Origin: Mycolicibacterium moriokaense
GTDB taxonomy: Bacteria; Actinomycetota; Actinomycetes; Mycobacteriales; Mycobacteriaceae
DNA length: 64,000 nt
Assembly: GCF_010726085.1 (NCBI RefSeq)
Contig: NZ_AP022560.1
Coordinates: 2,170,001-2,234,000, forward strand
Reading direction: 5' to 3'
Under the pieces are notes generated by a model. The model did no database searches. It was not told where the DNA came from and saw nothing but the letters and a program-made list of their open reading frames with translations. The position numbers and the translations under genes were made by a program. Of the stretch, positions 55,745 to 64,000 are shown one piece after another; positions within the stretch are counted from its first letter, which is position 1; every line of letters starts with the position of its first letter.

Positions 55745-57079
55745 ATGTCGACTTTCATCGGCCAGCTGATCGGCTTCGCGGTCATCGTCTTCATCCTCAT
55801 GAAGTGGGTCGTTCCGCTGGTGCGCGACATGATGCGCAAGCAGCAGGACGCGATTCGCGCCGCTCTCGCCGAGAGCGCTGAGGCGGCGAAGAAGCTCGAA
55901 GACGCCGACGCGATGCACGCCAGGGCGGTCGAGGATGCCAAGGCCGAATCGGCCAGGGTGACCGAAGAGGCGCGTCAGGATTCGGAGCGCATCGTCGCGC
56001 AGCTGCAGGAGCAGGCGGGCCTCGATGCCGAACGGATCAAAGCCCAAGGCGCACAACAGGTTCAGCTGCTTCGGCAGCAGGTGATCCGGCAGCTGCGCGC
56101 CGGGCTCGGTGAGGGGTCGGTACAGAAAGCCGCCGAAATCGTGCGTCAGCACGTCGCCGATCCCGCCGCCCAGGCCGCGACGGTCGACCGCTTCCTCGAC
56201 GACCTCGACAGCATGTCGTCGTCGACCGCGGTGATCGAGACCGGGGCATCGGCGCGGCTGCGTGCCGCCAGCAGGCAGGCGATGGCGACGTTGACGGAGG
56301 AGTTCGACTCGGTCGCGGGCCGGCTGCGCGAATCCGGTCTGACGACCTTGGCCGACGAATTGGCTTCCGTGGTCACGCTTCTCGTGAATGAGCCGATCCT
56401 GACCCGTCACCTCGCAGAGCCCAGCGACAATCCGCAGGCGAAGATCGCTCTCGTCGATCGGCTGCTGGCGGACAAGCTGGACACCCACACCCTCGAGCTT
56501 CTGCGGACAGCGGTTTCGCAGCGCTGGTCGGCAGACGCCGACCTGCTCGCAGGCATCGAACACATCGCACGGCTGGCGCTCCTCAAGCTCGCCGAACTCA
56601 ACGATGAAGTGGACGAGGTCGAGGACCAGCTGTTCCGGTTCGGCCGCATCCTCGATGCCGAGCCGCGGCTATCGACCCTGCTGAGCGACTACACCGCGCC
56701 GGTCGAGGGCCGAGTCGCCTTGCTGAACAAGGTGCTCGGAGGCGAAGGCGTCAACCAGACGGCCAAGGCGCTGCTCACCCAGACGGTGCGCCTGCTCCGC
56801 GGCGAGCGTGCCGACGAGGCCGTCCTCGATCTGGCCGAACTGGCCGTGGCACGTCGTGGCGAGATCGTCGCCCACGTCACCGCCGCGGCGGAGCTGTCCG
56901 ACGCGCAGCGCACCCGGCTGACCGAGGTGCTCACCCGGATTTACGGGCACCCCGTCGCTGTGCAGCTTCACGTCGACCCCGAACTGCTCGGTGGCCTCTC
57001 CGTCACCGTCGGCGACGAGGTGATCGACGGATCGATCGCCTCCCGGCTGGCGGCCGCTGAGAGCCAGCTGCCGGACTGA
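55745..57079 (+). CDS. atpH: ATP synthase fused b'-delta subunit
   Basis: This 444-residue fusion is characteristic of mycobacteria. Residues 1-170 form a b-like subunit with a membrane helix at about 4-22 ([20 protein letters not shown]) and a coiled coil. The rest is delta, including [15 protein letters not shown] in the N-terminal helical bundle and [12 protein letters not shown] and [25 protein letters not shown] near the C-terminus. It joins the stalk to the F1 head. The ATG follows the atpF stop directly. Confidence 0.96.
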   Translation: MSTFIGQLIGFAVIVFILMKWVVPLVRDMMRKQQDAIRAALAESAEAAKKLEDADAMHARAVEDAKAESARVTEEARQDSERIVAQLQEQAGLDAERIKAQGAQQVQLLRQQVIRQLRAGLGEGSVQKAAEIVRQHVADPAAQAATVDRFLDDLDSMSSSTAVIETGASARLRAASRQAMATLTEEFDSVAGRLRESGLTTLADELASVVTLLVNEPILTRHLAEPSDNPQAKIALVDRLLADKLDTHTLELLRTAVSQRWSADADLLAGIEHIARLALLKLAELNDEVDEVEDQLFRFGRILDAEPRLSTLLSDYTAPVEGRVALLNKVLGGEGVNQTAKALLTQTVRLLRGERADEAVLDLAELAVARRGEIVAHVTAAAELSDAQRTRLTEVLTRIYGHPVAVQLHVDPELLGGLSVTVGDEVIDGSIASRLAAAESQLPD

Positions 57080-57130
57080 CCGAAACACAACCAGACCACC
57101 CGTTAACGCAAGGTAGGAAGACGAAAAACC

Positions 57131-58777
57131 ATGGCAGAGTTGACCATCTCCGCTGCTGACATCGAAGGTGCCATCGAGGATTACGTATCCTCGTTTTCCG
57201 CCGAGACGGAGCGGGAAGAGATCGGCACCGTCGTCGATGCCGGTGACGGCATCGCCCACGTCGAGGGTCTGCCCTCGGTCATGACCCAGGAGCTGCTCGA
57301 GTTCGAAGGCGGCGTGCTCGGTGTGGCGCTGAACCTCGACGAGCACAGCGTCGGCGCCGTGATCCTCGGCGAGTTCGAGAAGATCGAAGAGGGCCAGCAG
57401 GTCAAGCGGACGGGCCAGGTGCTGTCGGTGCCCGTCGGCGATGCGTTCCTCGGCCGCGTCGTCAACCCACTGGGTCAGCCGATCGACGGTCAGGGCGACA
57501 TCGAGTCCGAGACCCGCCGCGCCCTCGAACTGCAGGCGCCGTCCGTGGTTCAGCGGCAGGGTGTTTCGGAGCCGCTGCAGACCGGTATCAAGGCCATCGA
57601 CTCGATGACGCCGATCGGCCGCGGCCAGCGCCAGCTGATCATCGGTGACCGCAAGACCGGTAAGACCGCCGTCTGCGTTGACACCATCCTCAACCAGCGC
57701 GAGGCCTGGGCAACCGGCGATCCCACGCAGCAAGTGCGTTGTGTCTACGTCGCGATCGGCCAGAAGGGCACCACGATCGCCAGCGTGAAGCGCGCACTCG
57801 AAGAGGGCGGCGCGATGGAGTACACCACCATCGTCGCGGCACCCGCTTCCGACGCTGCCGGCTTCAAATGGCTTGCGCCCTACACCGGTTCGGCCATCGG
57901 CCAGCACTGGATGTACGACGGCAAGCACGTCCTGATCGTGTTCGACGACCTCTCCAAGCAGGCCGACGCCTACCGCGCGATCTCGCTGCTGCTGCGTCGT
58001 CCGCCGGGCCGCGAGGCGTTCCCCGGTGACGTGTTCTATCTGCACTCGCGGCTGCTCGAGCGCTGCGCGAAGCTGTCCGACGAGCTCGGCGGTGGTTCGA
58101 TGACCGGCCTGCCGATCATCGAGACCAAGGCCAACGACATCTCGGCGTTCATCCCCACGAACGTCATCTCGATCACCGACGGCCAGTGCTTCCTCGAGTC
58201 CGACCTGTTCAACCAGGGTGTGCGACCGGCCATCAACGTCGGCGTCTCGGTGTCCCGCGTCGGTGGCGCCGCGCAGATCAAGGCGATGAAAGAGGTTGCC
58301 GGTTCACTGCGTCTGGAGCTTTCGCAGTACCGCGAGCTCGAAGCGTTCGCCGCGTTCGCCTCGGATCTCGACGCTGCCTCCAAGGCGCAGCTGGACCGTG
58401 GTGCGCGTCTGGTCGAGCTGCTCAAGCAGCCGCAGTACACGCCTTATCCGGTCGAGGATCAGGTCGTCGCGATCTTCCTCGGCACGGGTGGTCACCTGGA
58501 TTCCGTTCCGGTCGAGGACGTCGCACGTTTCGAGGCTGAACTGCTCGAGCACGTCAAGGCCTCGCACGACGAGATCCTCAAGGAGATCCGCGAGACCAAG
58601 AAGCTCTCCGAAGAGGCGGAAGCGAAGCTCTCCGACGTCATCAACGAGTTCAAGAAGGGCTTCGCGGCCAGCGACGGCAGCTCGGTCGTGGTGAACGACC
58701 CCGAGGCCGAGGCGATGGACGAAGAAGAGGTCGAGAAGGAAACCGTCAAGGTCCGCAAGCCGGCAGGCAAGAAGTAG
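57131..58777 (+). CDS. atpA: ATP synthase F1 subunit alpha
   Basis: This 548-residue subunit has P-loop [12 protein letters not shown] near residue 172 and the family signature near [14 protein letters not shown] (about 365). It ends with an extension of roughly 35 residues beyond the usual alpha C-terminus: after [12 protein letters not shown] come acidic ([13 protein letters not shown]) and basic ([10 protein letters not shown]) blocks. This extension is specific to mycobacterial alpha subunits and is known to restrain ATP hydrolysis. AAGGTAGGAAG precedes the ATG. Confidence 0.97.
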   Translation: MAELTISAADIEGAIEDYVSSFSAETEREEIGTVVDAGDGIAHVEGLPSVMTQELLEFEGGVLGVALNLDEHSVGAVILGEFEKIEEGQQVKRTGQVLSVPVGDAFLGRVVNPLGQPIDGQGDIESETRRALELQAPSVVQRQGVSEPLQTGIKAIDSMTPIGRGQRQLIIGDRKTGKTAVCVDTILNQREAWATGDPTQQVRCVYVAIGQKGTTIASVKRALEEGGAMEYTTIVAAPASDAAGFKWLAPYTGSAIGQHWMYDGKHVLIVFDDLSKQADAYRAISLLLRRPPGREAFPGDVFYLHSRLLERCAKLSDELGGGSMTGLPIIETKANDISAFIPTNVISITDGQCFLESDLFNQGVRPAINVGVSVSRVGGAAQIKAMKEVAGSLRLELSQYRELEAFAAFASDLDAASKAQLDRGARLVELLKQPQYTPYPVEDQVVAIFLGTGGHLDSVPVEDVARFEAELLEHVKASHDEILKEIRETKKLSEEAEAKLSDVINEFKKGFAASDGSSVVVNDPEAEAMDEEEVEKETVKVRKPAGKK

Positions 58778-58812
58778 ACGGAAAAGGCCGAGAAGGGGTC
58801 TGGAGAAGCTAG

Positions 58813-59742
58813 ATGGCTGCAACACTGCGCGAGCTACGCGGGCGCATCCGTTCCGCCGGGTCGATCAAGAAGATCACCAAGGCCCAGGAACTGATCGCCA
58901 CGTCGCGGATCGCCAAGGCGCAGGCCCGAGTTGAGGCCGCCCGGCCCTACTCGACCGAGATCACCAACATGCTCACCGAGCTCGCCAGCGCCAGCGCCCT
59001 GGATCACCCACTGCTGGTTTCGCGGGAGAACCCGAAGCGGGCCGGCGTGCTTGTGGTGTCGTCGGACCGCGGTCTGTGCGGCGCCTACAACGCCAACGTG
59101 CTGCGCCAGTCCGAGGAGCTCTTCGCGCTGTTGCGCGAGGAGGGCAAGAGTCCGGTGCTCTACACGGTCGGCCGGAAGGCGTTGGGGTACTTCAGCTTCC
59201 GCCAACGCCCCGTCGTGGAGTCGTGGACCGGATTCTCGGAGCGGCCGACGTACGAGAATGCCCGTGAGATCGCCGAGACGTTGGTGACGGCCTTCATGGC
59301 GGGCGCCGACGACGAGGGTGATGACCCGGGCGGAGACGGCATCCTCGGGGTGGACGAACTGCACATCGTGTTCACCGAGTTCCGGTCGATGCTGTCGCAG
59401 ACTTCCGTCGCGCGACGCATCGCCCCGATGGTGGTCGAATACGTCGAGGACGAGACGCCCGAGGGCGGCCCGCACACACTGTTCTCGTTCGAGCCCGACG
59501 CCGAGACGTTGTTCGACAACCTGTTGCCGCGCTACGTGGCCACCCGCGTGTACGCCGCCCTGCTGGAGGCGGCAGCTTCGGAATCGGCGTCGCGGCGCCG
59601 TGCGATGAAGTCGGCCACCGACAACGCCGACGATCTGATCAAGGCACTGACGCTCGCGGCCAACCGTGAACGCCAGGCGCAGATCACCCAGGAAATCAGC
59701 GAGATCGTCGGCGGCGCCAACGCGCTGGCCGACGCGAAGTAG
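58813..59742 (+). CDS. atpG: ATP synthase F1 subunit gamma
   Basis: This 309-residue central-stalk subunit has N-terminal ([28 protein letters not shown]) and C-terminal ([22 protein letters not shown]) helices that form the rotor coiled coil. In the globular part there is an acidic/Gly insertion, [17 protein letters not shown] (about residues 168-184), which other bacterial gammas lack. Mycobacteria carry this loop, which contributes to regulation of the motor and is studied as a drug target. Confidence 0.97.
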   Translation: MAATLRELRGRIRSAGSIKKITKAQELIATSRIAKAQARVEAARPYSTEITNMLTELASASALDHPLLVSRENPKRAGVLVVSSDRGLCGAYNANVLRQSEELFALLREEGKSPVLYTVGRKALGYFSFRQRPVVESWTGFSERPTYENAREIAETLVTAFMAGADDEGDDPGGDGILGVDELHIVFTEFRSMLSQTSVARRIAPMVVEYVEDETPEGGPHTLFSFEPDAETLFDNLLPRYVATRVYAALLEAAASESASRRRAMKSATDNADDLIKALTLAANRERQAQITQEISEIVGGANALADAK

Positions 59743-59751
59743 ACCCCGTAG

Positions 59752-61251
<1,500 letters not shown>

Positions 61252-61254
61252 CGC

Positions 61255-61620
61255 ATGGCCGAGATGACGGTCGAGATCGTCGCCGTCGAGCGCGAACTCT
61301 GGTCGGGTGACGCGACTTTCGTGTTCACCCGTACCACCGCCGGCGAGATCGGCATCCTGCCGCACCACATTCCGCTGGTGGCCCAACTCGTCGACGATGC
61401 GATGGTGCGCGTCGAACGTGAAGGGGAGGACGATCTTCGGATCGCCGTCGACGGCGGCTTTCTCTCGGTCACCGAGAAGACGGTGCGGATCCTCGTCGAG
61501 AACGCGGAGTTCGAGTCAGAGATCAACGCCGACAGCGCAAAGCAGGATGCCGAGTCCGAGGACGAGCGCACGGCTGCATGGGGCAGGGCGCGTCTACGCG
61601 CTCTAGGCCAGATCGACTAG
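61255..61620 (+). CDS. atpC: ATP synthase F1 subunit epsilon
   Basis: This 121-residue subunit has the N-terminal beta-barrel ([54 protein letters not shown]) and a single shorter C-terminal helical segment ([24 protein letters not shown]). The short C-terminus matches mycobacterial epsilon subunits. It is the last structural gene of the operon. Confidence 0.96.
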   Translation: MAEMTVEIVAVERELWSGDATFVFTRTTAGEIGILPHHIPLVAQLVDDAMVRVEREGEDDLRIAVDGGFLSVTEKTVRILVENAEFESEINADSAKQDAESEDERTAAWGRARLRALGQID

Positions 61621-61626
61621 GCGCCG

Positions 61627-62073
61627 ATGAGCGTGCCCATGTTCCTCATGGTCGCGCTCGTTGGTGTGCTGCTGGTGGTCGTCGTCATGATGTGCTACCG
61701 GCTGTGGAAGCTCCGGCAGGTTGGCGGTACCGCCGCGATCCTGCGCGATGTTCCCGCGGTCGGTGGTCACGGATGGCGCCACGGCGTAATGCGATACCGC
61801 GGTGGGGAAGCCGGCTTCTACCGGTTGTCCAGTATTCGATGGTGGCCGGACCGCACGTTGAGCCGCCGAGGGTTGGAGATCGTTTCGCGGCGGTCGCCGC
61901 GCGGCGACGAATTCGACATCATGACCGACGAGATCGTCATCCTCGAGATTCGGGATAACAGCCCCGAGCGCCGACGGGGATACGAGGTGGCACTCGACCG
62001 CGGGGCCTTGACGGCGTTCTTGTCCTGGGTTGAGTCGAGACCGTCCCCGCGGGCGCGACGTCGCACGTCCTAA
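61627..62073 (+). CDS. DUF2550 membrane protein (Rv1312-like)
   Basis: This 148-residue protein has one N-terminal helix (FLMVALVGVLLVVVVMMCYRLW) and then a basic, Trp/Arg-rich soluble part (GWRHGVMRYRGGEAGFYRLSSIRWWPDRTLSRRGLEI) of DUF2550 type. It is 6 bases after atpC, so it is co-transcribed with the ATP synthase. Function is unknown. Its stop overlaps by 4 bases the stop of the convergent adenosyltransferase gene. Confidence 0.85.
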   Translation: MSVPMFLMVALVGVLLVVVVMMCYRLWKLRQVGGTAAILRDVPAVGGHGWRHGVMRYRGGEAGFYRLSSIRWWPDRTLSRRGLEIVSRRSPRGDEFDIMTDEIVILEIRDNSPERRRGYEVALDRGALTAFLSWVESRPSPRARRRTS

Positions 62074-62648
62074 CCCGTTGCGGGACCGCCCGGTTGCCAC
62101 AGCACGTCGCCGTCCGGGTTGGCCACCCGGGACAGGATGAACAGCAGATCCGACAGCCGGTTCAGGTACTTGGCCGGCAGCACGCTGATGGACTCTCCGT
62201 GAATCTCGACTGCCGCCCACGCCGACCGTTCGGCCCGGCGGGCGACCGTGCGGGCCACATGCAGCAGTGCAGATAGAGGCGAACCGCCGGGCAACACAAA
62301 CGAATTCAGCGGGGGCAACGGCTCGTTGAACTCGTCGCACCAGGCCTCGAGCCGGTCGATGTAGCTCTGCGAGATGCGCAGCGGCGGGTGCTCCGGCTCC
62401 TCGACCACCGGGGTGGACAGGTCGGCGCCGGCGTCGAAGAGGTCGTTCTGAATCTGCCTGAGCACCTTCAGAATCTGCTCGGGCGGATCTCCGAGGGCGA
62501 CCGCGACGCCGATGGCGGCATTGGTCTCGTCGCAATCCGCGTACGCCGCCAGCCGGGCGTCGTTCTTCGACACCCTGCTGAAATCGCTCAAGCCGGTGGT
62601 TCCGTCATCGCCCGTACGTGTGTAGATGCGGGTCAGATGAACAGCCAT
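62070..62648 (-). CDS. Cob(I)alamin adenosyltransferase, PduO type
   Basis: This 192-residue trimeric enzyme makes adenosylcobalamin from ATP and cob(I)alamin. The ATP-binding N-terminus [21 protein letters not shown] and the signature [23 protein letters not shown] are diagnostic of the PduO family. It corresponds to M. tuberculosis Rv1314c. The insertion element of M. tuberculosis Rv1313c, recalled as IS1557, has no trace here. Divergent from murA. Confidence 0.93.
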   Translation of the reverse strand: MAVHLTRIYTRTGDDGTTGLSDFSRVSKNDARLAAYADCDETNAAIGVAVALGDPPEQILKVLRQIQNDLFDAGADLSTPVVEEPEHPPLRISQSYIDRLEAWCDEFNEPLPPLNSFVLPGGSPLSALLHVARTVARRAERSAWAAVEIHGESISVLPAKYLNRLSDLLFILSRVANPDGDVLWQPGGPATG

Positions 62649-62681
62649 GGTGAAACGGTACCGGAGATGTGGCCAAGGAAA

Positions 62682-62710
62682 CTGACATGGCTGACGGCGC
62701 TGTTTACACT
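62682..62710 (+). promoter_or_regulatory. murA promoter with leaderless start
   Basis: CTGACA (62682-62687) and TACACT (62705-62710) are separated by exactly 17 bases, and GTG 62718 lies 7 bases after the -10. This is a strong housekeeping promoter whose mRNA should begin at the start codon. Confidence 0.7.
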
Positions 62711-62717
62711 GACCCGC

Positions 62718-63971
62718 GTGAGCGAGCGATTCGTGGTAACCGGTGGAAATCGGTTATCGGGCGAAGTTGCCGTCGGGGGGGCGAAGAACAGTGTCCTGAA
62801 GCTGATGGCGGCATCGCTGCTGGCTGAGGGCACAAGCACGATCACCAACTGCCCCGACATTCTGGACGTGCCGCTGATGGCGGAGGTCCTCCGGGGGCTG
62901 GGGGCGACCGTCGAACTCGAGGGCGACGTCGTCCGGATCACCTCGCCGGATGAGCCCAAATACGACGCCGACTTCGCCGCGGTTCGGCAGTTCCGGGCGT
63001 CGGTCTGCGTCCTGGGTCCGCTGGTCGGTCGGTGCAAGCGGGCCAAGGTGGCCCTGCCCGGCGGCGATGCCATCGGGTCCCGACCCCTCGACATGCATCA
63101 GGCCGGTCTGCGCCAGCTTGGCGCGCGGTGCAACATCGAGCACGGGTGCGTCGTCGCCGAAGCGGATCATCTGCGGGGCGCGGAGATTCAGCTGGAATTC
63201 CCGTCCGTCGGTGCGACCGAGAACATCCTGATGGCCGCGGTCGTCGCCGAGGGCGTGACGACCATTCACAATGCGGCACGCGAGCCCGACGTCGTCGATC
63301 TGTGCACGATGCTCAACCAGATGGGTGCCCAGATCTCAGGCGCCGGGACGTCGACGATGACGATCACCGGCGTCGACCGGCTCTATCCAACTGAGCACCG
63401 GGTGATCGGCGACCGCATCGTCGCGGCGACATGGGGCATTGCGGCGGCGATGACCCGCGGCGATATATCGGTCACCGGCGTTGACCCCCAACACCTGCAG
63501 TTAGTGCTGCACAAGCTCCACGACGCCGGCGCGACCGTCACGCAGCACGACAATGGTTTCCGGGTCGTCCAGTACGAGCGGCCGAAGGCGGTCAACGTGG
63601 CGACCCTGCCGTTCCCGGGCTTCCCGACGGATCTGCAACCGATGGCCATCGGCCTGGCCTCCATCGCCGACGGCACATCGATGATTACCGAGAACGTGTT
63701 CGAGGCGCGGTTCCGCTTCGTCGAGGAGATGATCCGGCTGGGCGCCGACGCCCGTACGGACGGCCACCACGCGGTGGTGCGGGGGATTCCTCAGCTGTCC
63801 AGCGCGCCGGTGTGGTCGTCGGACATCCGGGCAGGCGCCGGATTGGTCCTGGCCGGGTTGGTCGCCGACGGCGATACAGAGGTGCACGACGTCTTCCACA
63901 TTGACCGTGGTTACCCGCTGTTTGTGGAGAATTTGGTCAGCCTCGGCGCGGAGATCGAGCGGATCGCCTAG
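62718..63971 (+). CDS. murA: UDP-N-acetylglucosamine 1-carboxyvinyltransferase MurA
   Basis: This 417-residue enolpyruvyl transferase commits UDP-GlcNAc to peptidoglycan synthesis. GTG 62718 gives [17 protein letters not shown]. Lys23 and Asn24 (GGAKNS) match the conserved PEP and UDP-GlcNAc contacts. At the place of the usual active-site Cys, [15 protein letters not shown] has Asp117, which makes the enzyme naturally insensitive to fosfomycin, as in M. tuberculosis. An rRNA operon normally lies just downstream in mycobacteria, outside this window. Confidence 0.97.
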   Translation: MSERFVVTGGNRLSGEVAVGGAKNSVLKLMAASLLAEGTSTITNCPDILDVPLMAEVLRGLGATVELEGDVVRITSPDEPKYDADFAAVRQFRASVCVLGPLVGRCKRAKVALPGGDAIGSRPLDMHQAGLRQLGARCNIEHGCVVAEADHLRGAEIQLEFPSVGATENILMAAVVAEGVTTIHNAAREPDVVDLCTMLNQMGAQISGAGTSTMTITGVDRLYPTEHRVIGDRIVAATWGIAAAMTRGDISVTGVDPQHLQLVLHKLHDAGATVTQHDNGFRVVQYERPKAVNVATLPFPGFPTDLQPMAIGLASIADGTSMITENVFEARFRFVEEMIRLGADARTDGHHAVVRGIPQLSSAPVWSSDIRAGAGLVLAGLVADGDTEVHDVFHIDRGYPLFVENLVSLGAEIERIA

Positions 63972-64000
63972 ACCGGGCGGATCTCATTTGGGACTGGGCC

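Overview
The window is chromosomal DNA of a mycobacterium, most likely a rapid grower (Mycolicibacterium). The signs are high GC, many GTG starts and 1-4 base stop/start overlaps. The gene order oppABCD, beta-carbonic anhydrase, cysD-cysNC, Rrf2 regulator, argS-lysA-hom-thrC-thrB-rho-rpmE-prfA-prmC-tsaC-wecA-atpIBEFHAGDC, DUF2550 gene, PduO-type adenosyltransferase, murA is that of Mycobacterium tuberculosis Rv1280c-Rv1315. AtpE looks closer to the fast-grower form. These assignments come from reading the proteins and from remembered gene order; no search was run.

Layout. (1) 25-5433, minus: oligopeptide ABC importer oppB-oppC-oppD-oppA. (2) 5615-14577: an inserted module of three small paralogous secreted or anchored proteins, a membrane-anchored beta-domain protein, a TrcR/TrcS-like two-component system, and two GT39 membrane glycosyltransferases flanking a GT2-GtrA fusion. 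This is the best candidate for an undescribed envelope-glycosylation system. (3) 14658-19759: carbonic anhydrase and sulfate activation (cysD, cysNC, a cysQ-like phosphatase, an Rrf2 regulator), plus a PaaI-type thioesterase. (4) 19756-39530: about 20 kb of accessory genes. They include a TetR-controlled hydrolase/MDMPI operon with a clear double operator, nitronate monooxygenase, a Tat lipoprotein amine oxidase, a methyltransferase, an F420-type oxidoreductase, an SDR, a lipoprotein with a C-terminal LpqH domain, a TetR gene relic, DUF732 and DUF4232 exported proteins, MarC, a 727-residue exported protein, an isochorismatase-like hydrolase, and a LemA/M48 protease pair. (5) 39534-53378: tRNA-Arg(CCG), argS, lysA and the threonine genes, rho, a lone TetR gene, rpmE, prfA, prmC, tsaC, wecA. 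(6) 53623-63971: ATP synthase operon, DUF2550 gene, cobalamin adenosyltransferase, murA.

The conserved blocks are tightly packed operons (translation coupling at argS/lysA, hom/thrC, prfA/prmC, cysD/cysNC/cysQ). Several genes have a -10-like hexamer 6-8 bases before a GTG start, as expected for leaderless mycobacterial mRNAs. Perfect or near-perfect hairpins, mostly without a U tract, mark operon ends. I see no insertion sequence, prophage, CRISPR array or rRNA gene. Only one tRNA gene is present.
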